DNA of 29,791 nt from Eggerthellaceae bacterium. GTDB taxonomy: Bacteria > Actinomycetota > Coriobacteriia > Coriobacteriales > Eggerthellaceae. How positions within the stretch are numbered: the stretch's first letter is position 1; each line of letters starts with the position of its first letter. This document shows positions 1 through 8,080 of this stretch, piece by piece. The position numbers and the translations under genes were made by a program. The notes beneath the pieces were generated by a model. That model searched no databases. It saw only the letters and a list, made by a program, of their open reading frames with translations, and was not told the DNA's origin. The stretch is taken from positions 1 through 29,791 of the forward strand of contig CAADXT010000106.1 of assembly GCA_900753095.1 (NCBI GenBank), read 5' to 3'.

Positions 1-282
1 GCCGCCGTTAGCGCATGCGGCGCTTCCGGTGTTGCCGGTGGCTCCCTGTTGCTCATTCCGCTTTGCTGCTCGCTGTTCGGCATCAGCAACGACATCGCAA
101 TGCAGGTTGTAGGCGTTGGCTTCGTAATCGGCGTTATCCAAGACTCTGTCGAAACCGCCCTCAACTCCCTTTCCGACGCGCTGTTCACCGCTACGGCCGA
201 CTACAAAGAACGCCGCAAGGCAGGCGTCCCCTTCGAGGTTGGCAAGGATGCGGAGGAATGGAAGCCCTCTACCGCTGAGTAA
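1..282 (+). CDS. sstT: Serine/threonine:Na+ symporter SstT, C-terminal fragment
   Basis: The first base is in frame and the gene enters from outside the window, so only the last 93 residues are present. The visible part contains ACGASGVAGGSLLLIP, SNDIAMQVV and QDSVETALNS, which closely match the C-terminal transport core of SstT in the dicarboxylate/amino acid:cation symporter family. Members import serine and threonine with sodium through the inner membrane. The hydrophilic tail after the last helix (about 20 residues ending EWKPSTAE) is typical of a cytoplasmic C-terminus. A strong hairpin terminator follows 30 bases after the stop. The family assignment is secure; the substrate is inferred from the family. 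Confidence 0.92.
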   Translation, partial: AAVSACGASGVAGGSLLLIPLCCSLFGISNDIAMQVVGVGFVIGVIQDSVETALNSLSDALFTATADYKERRKAGVPFEVGKDAEEWKPSTAE

Positions 283-310
283 CCTCTAGCCTATAGAGCA
301 CAAAAGCAAA

Positions 311-346
311 GGCCCTCCGGTGAAATCCACTGGAGGGCCTTTTTGT
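311..346. terminator. Bidirectional intrinsic terminator between sstT and nudC
   Basis: GGCCCTCC (311-318) pairs with GGAGGGCC (332-339), extended by GGTG/CACT with one G-T wobble, and is followed by TTTTTG on the plus strand. On the minus strand the same stem is followed by TTTGCTTTTG, so it can also stop transcription from nudC, which converges on it. Confidence 0.9.
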
Positions 347-404
347 TAGATGCACCAGGCAAACAGCGTCAACAAGTGCCCGACGATATAGAATCGACCG
401 AAGG

Positions 405-1373
405 CTAAGCGTCCCCTTCTCGCCTATCGCGCAATACCTGCATCATGTCGCGCGTCAGAGAGTAATCCTCATCAACGGGCAATTGATCGCGGTCAATCCA
501 TTCCGCGCATTCAAGCTCATGCTCGTCGAGCTTGATTTGATTGGAGCCATCAAGCTCGCAGAAGAAACCGAATAAGAGCGACGAGGACGGAGGCCATGGC
601 TGGCTTTTGTAGTAGCGCAGATTCTTGACCTTCAAGCCCACCTCCTCCATCACTTCACGATGGACCGTTTCTTCGACCGTTTCGCCCATTTCGCAAAAAC
701 CGGCAATAAGGGCATAGCGTTTGTATTCGCGGTTGGCGTAACGCGAAACCAAGATTTTGTCGCGATCCGTATCAACGATACCCACGATCACAGCAGGAAA
801 GAGCTTCGGGAATTCCATGGTGCCGCACTTCGGGCAACGCACCATACGCTCCATCATGTCATGAACCAGTTCCGTGCCGCACTTTCCGCAATACCTGCGC
901 GTTCTATACCAAGTGTCGTATTCATAGCCAACCAACCCGGCAAATGCGCGATGCTTTGGCGAGAAACGGTTCAACTGCGATATAGGGATGAATCGCCATG
1001 CTTCGCCTTCCCCCGCCACGCCATCGTTCAAAGACTCGCTTTCAATAAAGGCATCAAGCGCATCGTCGTCAACCTCGCAGCGGAAGTACGCCGTATCACC
1101 CACGGTAAACAGCAGGGCATAATCGACCCGCTTCCCATCAGCTCGAATATGGCAAGGCTTTACATGGGGCCCCACAACTCCATTTTCGCGAAGCATATCG
1201 TAGGTTGGAAAACGAAGAATGCCCTGCTTTAGTTCCTGTAACTCGTTTTGAGGGCCATTCTCTATAGTCGCCAATACTGCAGAGCCGCGATACACAAGCA
1301 CCCTGTCAGTTGGCTCAGGATCAATCCAAGCGAAATCATTGCAGTACGAATATGGCGCTATGTCTTGCAGCAT
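405..1373 (-). CDS. nudC: NAD(H) pyrophosphatase, Nudix family (NudC)
   Basis: The protein has 322 residues from the chosen start. NudC enzymes cleave NADH/NAD+ to NMN(H) and AMP and can remove NAD caps from RNA. Visible features are a four-cysteine zinc ribbon (CGKCG about 162-166 and CPKCG about 180-184), a complete Nudix box of form G-x5-E-x7-REVMEEVGL (about 225-247), and SQPWP about 257, the signature that separates NADH pyrophosphatases from other Nudix proteins. The frame is open 32 codons further upstream, but AAAGGAGG lies 5 bases before the ATG at 1373, which fixes the start there. The N-terminal domain is diverged. A CATAAT box lies upstream at 1426-1431 (minus) with no clear -35. 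It is a separate unit from the ribosomal operon, divided from it by two terminators. Confidence 0.92.
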   Translation of the reverse strand: MLQDIAPYSYCNDFAWIDPEPTDRVLVYRGSAVLATIENGPQNELQELKQGILRFPTYDMLRENGVVGPHVKPCHIRADGKRVDYALLFTVGDTAYFRCEVDDDALDAFIESESLNDGVAGEGEAWRFIPISQLNRFSPKHRAFAGLVGYEYDTWYRTRRYCGKCGTELVHDMMERMVRCPKCGTMEFPKLFPAVIVGIVDTDRDKILVSRYANREYKRYALIAGFCEMGETVEETVHREVMEEVGLKVKNLRYYKSQPWPPSSSLLFGFFCELDGSNQIKLDEHELECAEWIDRDQLPVDEDYSLTRDMMQVLRDRREGDA

Positions 1374-1576
1374 CAGGGCCTCCTTTGGCTTTGAAGTTAG
1401 CGTACACCCATTGCACCCCAGCTGCATTATGAAAAGGCCTCGCAATGCGACCAGAGAAAGACAGCGCAATTAAATCGGATGGACAAACAGCGCCGCCCGC
1501 CTTACCATCGCCGCACAAAGCACCCCACGAAAGTCCAAACGAGCATCTAGCTATGTCCCCAAAGAACAACCTCAGA

Positions 1577-1612
1577 GAAAAGAAAACCCCGGCTCTAGCA
1601 AAAGAACCGGGG
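1577..1612 (-). terminator. Second of two tandem terminators after rplW
   Basis: On the minus strand a 10-bp stem with one G-T wobble (arms 1603-1612 and 1587-1596, loop of 6) is followed by TTTTCTTTTC. It backs up the stronger hairpin just upstream and isolates nudC from the ribosomal operon. Confidence 0.75.
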
Positions 1613-1613
1613 C

Positions 1614-1641
1614 AAAAAAGAACCGCTCCGAAGAGCGGTTC
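1614..1641 (-). terminator. Main intrinsic terminator of the str/S10 operon
   Basis: On the minus strand GAACCGCTC, a TTCG loop and GAGCGGTTC form a perfect 9-bp stem followed by six T. It begins 13 bases after the rplW stop codon. Confidence 0.93.
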
Positions 1642-1653
1642 CAAAATGCACGC

Positions 1654-1938
1654 TTATGCCTGTGCGAAGATCTCGATCTGGTCGCCTTCTGCAACCGTAA
1701 CCATAGCCTTCTTCCAGGAGCGGGTGGTGCCCAGCTGATAGCGAACACGCTTCGGCTTACCCTTAACGTTGATGGTGTTAACCTTAACAACCTTTACATC
1801 GAAGATGGCCTCGATTGCCTTGGCAATCTCGATCTTGTTAGCAGACTTTGCTACCTCGAAGGTGTAAACATTGTTTTCCATGCCTTCGTAAGACTGCTCA
1901 GAAATGATCGGGCGAATGATAATCTCGCGGGGATCCAT
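1654..1938 (-). CDS. rplW: 50S ribosomal protein L23
   Basis: This 94-residue protein matches the length and pattern of bacterial L23, which lies at the polypeptide exit tunnel and docks trigger factor and SRP. Recognisable are the start MDPREIIIRPIISEQSYEGM, the conserved VNTINVKGKPKRV and the C-terminal EGDQIEIF. Its ATG overlaps the rplD stop by one base (TAATG), so translation is probably coupled. Unusually, it is the last gene of the operon: rplB, which normally follows, is absent and tandem terminators come next. Confidence 0.96.
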   Translation of the reverse strand: MDPREIIIRPIISEQSYEGMENNVYTFEVAKSANKIEIAKAIEAIFDVKVVKVNTINVKGKPKRVRYQLGTTRSWKKAMVTVAEGDQIEIFAQA

Positions 1939-2561
1939 TATGCAAGCACCTCCTCGATGCGGGTCAGGGCAGCCTCGGTAAGAACGAGCGCCTTGTTATC
2001 GATGAAGTCGAGCGTGTTGAGCTCGGAAACGCCGATCGTACGAACCTTAGCAAGGTTGCGGAACGACAGGAAGGTGTTCACGTCCTCATCGGGAACGATG
2101 ATGGTTACGCGACCCTCAAGACCGAGGTTCTTCAGCACTTCAGCAGCCTGCTTGGTGGAAGGCTTCTCGAAGGAAAGCTGATCAACAACAACGATCTCGC
2201 CATCGGCAAGCTTAGCGGAGAGCGCAGAGCGCATAGCCAGCTTTACAACCTTGGCAGGTACCTTGAAGGCATAGGAGCGGGGATGAGGACCGAATACGGT
2301 GCCGCCGCCTGCCCATTGAGGAGCACGGATCGTACCCTGACGAGCACGGCCGGTACCCTTCTGGCGCCAAGGCTTCTTGCCGCCGCCACGAACCTGACCA
2401 CGGGTCAGCGTGTCGTGGGTTCCCTGGCGCCTTGCAGCGCGCTGGGAGCGAACCACTTCGTGCATTGCATGCACGTTAGGCTCAATCTCGAAGACTGCTG
2501 CGGAAAGCTCGGCGTCTTTAACCTTCTTGCCGCTCGCGTCCTTCATTTCAATAGTTGCCAT
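1938..2561 (-). CDS. rplD: 50S ribosomal protein L4
   Basis: The 207-residue protein has the L4 core, including the conserved loop QKGTGRARQGTIRAPQW that reaches into the exit tunnel, and VFGPHPRSYAFKVPAKV. In some bacteria L4 also represses its own S10 operon; nothing in this leader shows that mechanism here. It follows rplC after 26 bases and overlaps rplW by one base. The length is normal for the family. Confidence 0.96.
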   Translation of the reverse strand: MATIEMKDASGKKVKDAELSAAVFEIEPNVHAMHEVVRSQRAARRQGTHDTLTRGQVRGGGKKPWRQKGTGRARQGTIRAPQWAGGGTVFGPHPRSYAFKVPAKVVKLAMRSALSAKLADGEIVVVDQLSFEKPSTKQAAEVLKNLGLEGRVTIIVPDEDVNTFLSFRNLAKVRTIGVSELNTLDFIDNKALVLTEAALTRIEEVLA

Positions 2562-2587
2562 AATCTATAAACTCCTTCGCACCGTTC

Positions 2588-3208
2588 TTACGCCATGCGA
2601 ATGCGAACAACGCCATTCTTGCCGCCGGGAACTGCACCCTTGAGCATGATGAGGTTCGCCTCTTCGTCAACGCGGATTACTTCAAGGTTCTTGGTCGTAA
2701 CGGTATCACAGCCCATGTGACCCGGAAGGCGAACGCCCTTGAACACACGGGAAGGATAAGCGCACTGGCCAACGGAACCGGGAGCACGATGGAAGTGTGC
2801 ACCGTGTCCGCCAGGACCACCAGCGAAGTTGTAGCGACGCATTACACCTGCGAAGCCCTTACCCTTGGAAGTACCGGTAACGTCTACCTTCTTTACCTCA
2901 GCGAAAGCAGCAACGGTAACTTCTTCGCCGATAGCATGCTCGGAAGCATCCTCTACGCGAACCTCGCGAAGATGGCGAACGGGCTCAACGCCCTGCTTGG
3001 CGAAATGGCCAGCCATGGGCTTGTTGACCTTCTTTTCCTTGATGGTGCCGAAGCCGAGCTGAACAGCTTCATAGCCATCGGTAGCGGTGGTCTTAACCTG
3101 GCATACCTTGTTGGGGTCTGCCTTGATAACCGTAACGGGCGTAACCTGGCCGTCTTCGTCGAAGAGCTGGGTCATGCCGATCTTGGTACCGTAGATAGCG
3201 TTAATCAT
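2588..3208 (-). CDS. rplC: 50S ribosomal protein L3
   Basis: The 206-residue protein begins with INAIYGTKIGMTQLFDEDGQ, the standard L3 N-terminus, and contains GKGFAGVMRRYNF with GGPGGHGAHFHRAPGSVG, the extension that approaches the peptidyl transferase centre. L3 is an early assembly protein of the large subunit. The gene lies 16 bases after rpsJ and 26 bases before rplD in the same operon. Start and length agree with the family. Confidence 0.96.
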   Translation of the reverse strand: MINAIYGTKIGMTQLFDEDGQVTPVTVIKADPNKVCQVKTTATDGYEAVQLGFGTIKEKKVNKPMAGHFAKQGVEPVRHLREVRVEDASEHAIGEEVTVAAFAEVKKVDVTGTSKGKGFAGVMRRYNFAGGPGGHGAHFHRAPGSVGQCAYPSRVFKGVRLPGHMGCDTVTTKNLEVIRVDEEANLIMLKGAVPGGKNGVVRIRMA

Positions 3209-3224
3209 TCAGTATCACACTCCC

Positions 3225-3533
3225 CTACAGCTTGATCTCGATATCAACGCCAGCAGGAAGATCGAGACGCATCAAGGAATCAACCGTGGAAGGGGTCGGA
3301 TCCAGGATGTCGATCAGGCGCTTATGAGTGCGCATTTCAAACTGCTCGCGAGAGTCCTTGTTTACGTGCGGACCCTTAACAACGCAATACAGGTTGCGCT
3401 CGGTCGGCAGCGGAATAGGACCGGAAACCTTAGCACCCGTCTTCTGAGCGGTGTCTACGATGAGCTTGGTGGACTGATCCACGATCTCATGATCGTAACC
3501 CTTCAAGCGGATGCGGATATTCTCTTTAGCCAC
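3225..3533 (-). CDS. rpsJ: 30S ribosomal protein S10 (GTG start)
   Basis: S10 is a component of the small-subunit head and also binds NusB in antitermination. The frame extends to an ATG at 3545, but GGAGG lies inside those extra codons 5 bases before a GTG at 3533. Starting at that GTG gives 102 residues beginning M-AKENIRIRLKGYDH, the canonical S10 N-terminus and length, so I chose the GTG. The conserved PIPLPTERNLYCVVKGPHV and SREQFEMRTHKRLIDI are present. It follows fusA directly after 45 bases, where a tuf gene is often found in other bacteria. Confidence 0.96.
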   Translation of the reverse strand: MAKENIRIRLKGYDHEIVDQSTKLIVDTAQKTGAKVSGPIPLPTERNLYCVVKGPHVNKDSREQFEMRTHKRLIDILDPTPSTVDSLMRLDLPAGVDIEIKL

Positions 3534-3578
3534 TTTAACCTCCATAGTGAGCGGTGGGAAAGCTTAGAGCCCGAGGGC

Positions 3579-5681
3579 TTAAGCGTTGCCACCAGCCTTG
3601 CTGATAATCTCTTCTGCCACGTTCTTGGGCACGGGCGCATAGGTGTCGAACTGCATGGTGTACGTAGCGCGACCCTGGGTGCCACTGCGCAGGTCGGTTG
3701 CATAACCGAACATCTGGCCCAGCGGAACCTTAGCGGAGATGCAAACTGCGTTGCCACGCTGCTCCTGGCCCTGGATGAGACCACGACGGCTGGGGATATC
3801 GCCCATAACGAAGCCGGTGTACTCTTCAGGAGTCTCAACCTCTACAGCCATTACAGGCTCGAGGATCACAGGATCGGACTTCTTCAGCGCATCCTTGATT
3901 GCCATAGAGCCGGCAACCTTAAATGCTGCTTCGGAGGAGTCAACATCATGGTAAGAACCGTCGATGAGCTCAACCTTGATGTCCTCAACGGGATAGCCAG
4001 CCAGAACGCCGGAGTTGAGTGCCTCCTGAATACCCTTGTCGATAGCGGGGATGTATTCCTTGGGAACTACGCCGCCAACGATCTTGTTCTCGAACGTGTA
4101 GCCTTCGCCGGGCTCCTGCGGGTACATGTTGATGATGGCATGACCATACTGACCACGACCACCGGACTGACGGACGAACTTGCCCTCAGCACCGAGTACC
4201 TCATGACCAGGACGCTCACGGTAGGCAACCTGGGGCTTACCAACGTTAGCCTCAACCTTGAACTCACGAAGCAGGCGGTCGATGATGATCTCCAGGTGGA
4301 GTTCGCCCATGCCTGCGATGATGGTCTGGCCGGTTTCGTGGTTGGTGGAAACGCGGAACGTCGGGTCTTCCTCGGCGAGCTTCTGAAGAGCGATGCTCAT
4401 CTTGTCCTGCTCAGCCTTGGTCTTAGGCTCAACAGCAATGTCGATAACAGGGTCAGCGAACTGCATGGACTCGAGGATGATAGGAGCATCTTCGGAGCAG
4501 AGCGTGTCACCGGTGGTGGTGTTCTTCAGGCCAACTACGGCAACGATGTCGCCAGCGGAGCAAGCATCGATGTCAACGCGGTTGTTGGAGTGCATCTGCA
4601 GAAGACGGCCGATACGCTCCTTCTTGTCCTTGGAAGCGTTGAGCACGTAGGAGCCGGACTCGAGGGTGCCGGAGTAAACGCGCAGGTAGGTGAGCTTACC
4701 AACGAACGGGTCGGTCATGATCTTGAATGCCAGGGAGGCAAACGGTGCCTTCGGATCAGAAGGACGCTCGTCCTCTTCGCCGGTTTCGGGGTTCGTGCCC
4801 TTGATGGCAGGAACGTCAACCGGGGAAGGCATGTAATCAACAACAGCGTCGAGGAGTTCCTGAACACCCTTGTTCTTGTAAGCAGAGCCTACGAACACGG
4901 GGTTGAGCTTGCACTCGCAAACGCCCTTGCGGATTGCGGCCTTGAGTTCCTCAACGGAAACTTCCTCTTCCATGAGGACCTTTTCCATCAGGTCGTCGTC
5001 GCAGTCTGCAGCTGCCTCGAGCAGTTCCTGATGATAGAGCTCTGCATCGTCCTTGAACTCAGCAGGGATCTCGTCCATAGGCTCAGGGTAGGTCATGCCC
5101 TTGTCGTCGGCCTTGAAGTCCCATGCGGTCATGGTAACCAGGTCGATTACACCCCAGAAGTTGTCCTCAGCGCCCATGGGCATCTGAGCAGCAACGGCAG
5201 GTGCGTCAAGACGATCACGCATGGTCTGAATTGCATGGAAGAAGTCAGCGCCAACGCGGTCGTACTTGTTGATGAAAGCGATGCGGGGTACGCCGTAACG
5301 CTCAGCCTGACGCCATACGGTTTCGGACTGAGGCTGTACGCCGGCAACAGCATCGAATACGGCTACGGAACCGTCGAGAACGCGCAGGGAGCGCTCAACC
5401 TCGGCAGTGAAGTCAACGTGGCCGGGGGTGTCGATGATCTGGAAGCGGTATTCCTGACCATCCTTCTTCCAGAAGCAGGTGGTAGCTGCAGCGGTAATGG
5501 TTACGCCACGCTCCTTCTCCTGAACCATCCAGTCCATGGTAGCTGCGCCATCATGAACCTCACCGATCTTGTGCGTCTTGCCCGTGTAGTACAGGATGCG
5601 CTCGGTGGTGGTGGTTTTACCGGCATCGATGTGGGCCATGATGCCGATGTTGCGGGTATGCTCCAGAGAAGTCTTAGCCAT
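3579..5681 (-). CDS. fusA: Translation elongation factor G
   Basis: This 700-residue GTPase drives ribosomal translocation. Near the N-terminus are the P-loop AHIDAGKTTTTERILYYTG, switch II DTPGHVDFTAEVERSL and NKYDRVGAD (G4). The C-terminal domains include GMGELHLEIIIDRL and GRGQYGHAIINMYP. An upstream TTG in frame (5699) is less likely than the ATG at 5681, which follows GGAGAAGGA and gives the usual MAKTSLEHTRNIGIMAHID start. It lies 11 bases after rpsG. A 793-codon open frame on the opposite strand here is a codon-bias shadow. Confidence 0.97.
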   Translation of the reverse strand: MAKTSLEHTRNIGIMAHIDAGKTTTTERILYYTGKTHKIGEVHDGAATMDWMVQEKERGVTITAAATTCFWKKDGQEYRFQIIDTPGHVDFTAEVERSLRVLDGSVAVFDAVAGVQPQSETVWRQAERYGVPRIAFINKYDRVGADFFHAIQTMRDRLDAPAVAAQMPMGAEDNFWGVIDLVTMTAWDFKADDKGMTYPEPMDEIPAEFKDDAELYHQELLEAAADCDDDLMEKVLMEEEVSVEELKAAIRKGVCECKLNPVFVGSAYKNKGVQELLDAVVDYMPSPVDVPAIKGTNPETGEEDERPSDPKAPFASLAFKIMTDPFVGKLTYLRVYSGTLESGSYVLNASKDKKERIGRLLQMHSNNRVDIDACSAGDIVAVVGLKNTTTGDTLCSEDAPIILESMQFADPVIDIAVEPKTKAEQDKMSIALQKLAEEDPTFRVSTNHETGQTIIAGMGELHLEIIIDRLLREFKVEANVGKPQVAYRERPGHEVLGAEGKFVRQSGGRGQYGHAIINMYPQEPGEGYTFENKIVGGVVPKEYIPAIDKGIQEALNSGVLAGYPVEDIKVELIDGSYHDVDSSEAAFKVAGSMAIKDALKKSDPVILEPVMAVEVETPEEYTGFVMGDIPSRRGLIQGQEQRGNAVCISAKVPLGQMFGYATDLRSGTQGRATYTMQFDTYAPVPKNVAEEIISKAGGNA

Positions 5682-5692
5682 TGTTCCTTCTC

Positions 5693-6163
5693 CTACCAAC
5701 GATAGTGCGAGAATGCACGGTTGGATTCTGCCATCTTGTAGAGGTCTTCGCGCTTCTTGATGGATGCGCCAGTGTTCTCGGCTGCGTCCATGATTTCACC
5801 TGCGAGACGCTCCTTCATGGTGTTCTCCTTGCGCTTGCGGGAGAAGTCTACCATCCAGCGGATGGCGAGCGTGGTTGCACGGCGGGAGTTAACCTCCATA
5901 GGAACCTGGTAGGTAGCACCACCAACACGCTTGGGCTTAACCTCGAGCGTGGGGCGGATGTTGTCCATTGCCTTCTTGAAAACGGTCAGAGCGTCCTGGC
6001 CAGTCTTCTCTGCAACGATATCAAATGCACCGTAGACGATACCTTCTGCGGTGGACTTCTTACCGTCAAGCAACACCTTGTTGATCAGCTGCGTGACCAA
6101 ACGGTTGTTGTACTTAGCGTCCGGCTGCGTTTCGCGGCGGACTGCTGCTGCACGACGCGGCAT
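5693..6163 (-). CDS. rpsG: 30S ribosomal protein S7
   Basis: The 156-residue protein is a standard-length S7, the primary assembly protein of the small-subunit head that contacts the E and P sites. It starts MPRRAAAVRRETQPDAKYNN and contains LVTQLINKVLLDGKKSTAE, TLEVKPKRVGGATYQVPMEV and the C-terminal ANRAFSHYRW-like end (SNRAFSHYRW). It lies 46 bases after rpsL and 11 before fusA in the classical str order. Confidence 0.97.
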   Translation of the reverse strand: MPRRAAAVRRETQPDAKYNNRLVTQLINKVLLDGKKSTAEGIVYGAFDIVAEKTGQDALTVFKKAMDNIRPTLEVKPKRVGGATYQVPMEVNSRRATTLAIRWMVDFSRKRKENTMKERLAGEIMDAAENTGASIKKREDLYKMAESNRAFSHYRW

Positions 6164-6209
6164 ATATCTTCCTTTCGGTTTTGCGACTAACTGAATCGCT
6201 TAGGGTTAC

Positions 6210-6584
6210 TTAGTTCTTGGGCTTCTTAGCGCCATAGCGGCTGCGTGCCTGACGACGGCTGTCGACAGCTGCGCAGTCGAGAGCAGCGCGGATGATCTTA
6301 TAGCGAACACCAGGAAGGTCCTTTACACGACCGCCACGGATAAGCACCATGGAGTGCTCCTGGAGGTTGTGGCCTTCACCGGGGATGTATGCGGTAACTT
6401 CCATGCCGTTTACGAGACGGACACGAGCAACCTTACGAAGTGCCGAGTTAGGCTTCTTAGGGGTGGTGGTGTACACGCGGGTGCAAACGCCACGCTTCTG
6501 GGGGTTGCCCTTGAGCGCCGGGGTCTTCTGCTTATCGACCTGCTTGGCGCGGCCCTTACGGACCAACTGATTGATAGTAGGCAA
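6210..6584 (-). CDS. rpsL: 30S ribosomal protein S12
   Basis: The 124-residue protein is the decoding-centre protein S12. It begins MPTINQLVRKGRAKQ and contains TTTPKKPNSALRKVARVRL with Lys43, and GGRVKDLPGVRYKIIRA with the second conserved lysine. These are the wild-type residues whose changes are known to cause streptomycin resistance in other bacteria. It is the first gene of the operon, preceded by AAAGGAGC before the ATG and by a sigma70-like promoter about 110 bases upstream. Confidence 0.97.
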   Translation of the reverse strand: MPTINQLVRKGRAKQVDKQKTPALKGNPQKRGVCTRVYTTTPKKPNSALRKVARVRLVNGMEVTAYIPGEGHNLQEHSMVLIRGGRVKDLPGVRYKIIRAALDCAAVDSRRQARSRYGAKKPKN

Positions 6585-6690
6585 AGCTTCAGCTCCTTTT
6601 CTTTACTATCACTTACTAACTTCGCTTTCTGTGTGCGTTCTGCAGATACGCACGCGAAAACATACGTTTCTACCCGAAACGCGAAAATGA

Positions 6691-6719
6691 ACTTTATCAC
6701 CGGGTATATACCTTGTCAA
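6691..6719 (-). promoter_or_regulatory. Promoter of the str/S10 operon
   Basis: On the minus strand a perfect TTGACA (6714-6719) is separated by exactly 17 bases from TAAAGT (6691-6696). Transcription would start about 100 bases before rpsL. The spacer holds a 10-bp palindrome GGTATATACC (6703-6712), and another, CACCCGGGTG (6728-6737), sits just upstream of the -35. The rest of the 456-base gap up to panB shows no further convincing gene. Confidence 0.72.
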
Positions 6720-6989
6720 ACGCCACGCACCCGGGTGTATCCATCCCTCAATATCGCATATTCGCAGGTGAAACGAGGTGTCTTGACTGATACCACTGCT
6801 ATTTTCAACCATTTTCCGAATAATTCTGGACATTTTTAGCCAATACGGCAAGGGCTGTTCACACCGCTTGCGGGAGCTAGATGGCTAAACGACAACGAAA
6901 CCATTACGAAACACAACGCGGCGTGTACAATACAGGCATCGTAACAACGCACCCCTAGCGCGCGAGCTGCCAAGCATGGTATCCGCGCG

Positions 6990-7008
6990 TTACTTATATA
7001 TAAAGTAA
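6990..7008 (+). promoter_or_regulatory. Inverted repeat upstream of panB, possible operator or promoter
   Basis: TTACTT and AAGTAA flank an AT-only core (ATATATA) 33 bases before the panB ATG. The core could serve as a -10 element and the arms as a repressor site. A TACAAT box also lies near 6927-6932. No strong -35 is visible for either, so the exact promoter is uncertain. Confidence 0.4.
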
Positions 7009-7040
7009 GGGGCGCACAGCGTAAGAGAAAGAAGGGGAAC

Positions 7041-7868
7041 ATGAAGAACACGGTTGCCACATTCCAGAAAATGAAGAATGAGGGCACTAAGATCTCTATG
7101 TTGACTGCTTACGACTACTCCACCGCAAAGCTCGTTGATGCAGCAGGGATCAACTCCATCCTTGTTGGCGACTCGCTGGGCATGGTAATGCTTGGCTACG
7201 AGGACACGCTTTCGGTAACGATGGAGGACATGATCCATCACACCGCCGCAGTTGCACGCGGCGCCAAGGACGCCTTGGTTATCGGCGACATGCCGTTTAT
7301 GAGCTACGAGGTTTCCGTTGAGCAGGCCGTAACCAATGCTGGCCGTCTCATGAAGGAAGGTCGCGCAAACGCGGTAAAGCTCGAAGGCGGCGTGCGCGTT
7401 GCCGAGCAGATCAAGGCCATCACGAAGGCCGGCATTCCCGTATGCGCGCACATCGGCCTTACGCCGCAGTCGGTTAACGCATTCGGCGGCTTCAAGGTGC
7501 AGGGCAAAACCGAAGAGGGCGCCCAGCAGATGATCGAAGACGCCCTCGCCATCCAGGAAGCAGGCGCCTTTGCGGTAGTGCTCGAATGCGTACCGGCAAA
7601 GCTCGCAGCGCTTATCTCGGAAAAGCTCACCATCCCCACCATCGGCATCGGTGCTGGAGCAGGCTGCGACGGTCAGGTGCTGGTATATCAGGATATGCTG
7701 GCCCTGTTCAGCGATTTCAAGCCCAAGTTCGTTAAGCACTTCGGCAACATCGGCCCTCAAATGACGGCAGCCTTCAAGGCCTACGACGAAGAAGTGAAGG
7801 CTGGCACCTTCCCCGCCGAAGAGCATACCTTCAAGATTGACGAGGAGACGCTGAAAAAGCTTTACTAG
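7041..7868 (+). CDS. panB: 3-methyl-2-oxobutanoate hydroxymethyltransferase
   Basis: PanB transfers a hydroxymethyl group from methylenetetrahydrofolate to 2-oxoisovalerate, the first step to pantothenate and coenzyme A. The 275-residue length is normal. Near the N-terminus MLTAYDYSTAKLVDAAGI is followed by ILVGDSLGMVMLGYEDT, whose aspartate binds magnesium, then GDMPFMSYE and VKLEGG, then HIGLTPQSVNAFGGFKVQGK and TIGIGAGAGCDGQVLVYQD. The start is an ATG after AAGGGG. It is the first of the panB-panC-panD set, but a structured repeat of about 170 bases separates it from panC, so the three genes may not form one simple transcript. Confidence 0.96.
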   Translation: MKNTVATFQKMKNEGTKISMLTAYDYSTAKLVDAAGINSILVGDSLGMVMLGYEDTLSVTMEDMIHHTAAVARGAKDALVIGDMPFMSYEVSVEQAVTNAGRLMKEGRANAVKLEGGVRVAEQIKAITKAGIPVCAHIGLTPQSVNAFGGFKVQGKTEEGAQQMIEDALAIQEAGAFAVVLECVPAKLAALISEKLTIPTIGIGAGAGCDGQVLVYQDMLALFSDFKPKFVKHFGNIGPQMTAAFKAYDEEVKAGTFPAEEHTFKIDEETLKKLY

Positions 7869-8040
7869 TTTCGCCGCTCTACGAGACAGCGAAACCTTCG
7901 CTTGAAACGCTATGACACTGCGCGAGCCCCTAACAGCACAGCTGGCGGTCCAAGCGGGTTGACGTGCGAAGCACGCCTGGCACCCGCTTTCCCACCATCT
8001 GCACTCGTTAGGGGCTCGCTCGCTGTTGCGTCCAAATCCG
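7869..8040 (+). repeat. Structured 3' element E1 downstream of panB
   Basis: It starts at the panB stop. A small hairpin (GTTTCG 7868-7873 / CGAAAC 7890-7895) is followed by CGCTTGAAACGCTATGACAC and then a long nested hairpin. The outer helix P1 has 13 perfect pairs (7922-7934 / 8007-8019). P2 has 8 (7952-7959 / 7982-7989) and P3 has 5 (7963-7967 / 7971-7975) with a GAA loop. The same architecture and loop sequences recur on the minus strand after aroF (E2), with compensated helix changes, and the flanks recur after ppaC (E3). No T tract follows, so it is not a classical intrinsic terminator. Function unknown; it could be a structured 3' RNA or a palindromic repeat. Confidence 0.85.
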
Positions 8041-8080
8041 CGCCAGCCATAACTTGACGTGCGCGGTATCCTGTAAAGGC

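Noticed and set aside
3324..5705. 793-codon open frame on the plus strand opposite fusA and part of rpsJ
   Set aside because: It is antisense to highly conserved fusA codons and has no recognisable domain; GC-rich codon bias makes such mirror frames.
7922..8019. E1 as a CRISPR, insertion-sequence end or plain intrinsic terminator
   Set aside because: There is no spacer-repeat array, no transposase gene, no target-site duplication that I can see, and no T tract after the stem.
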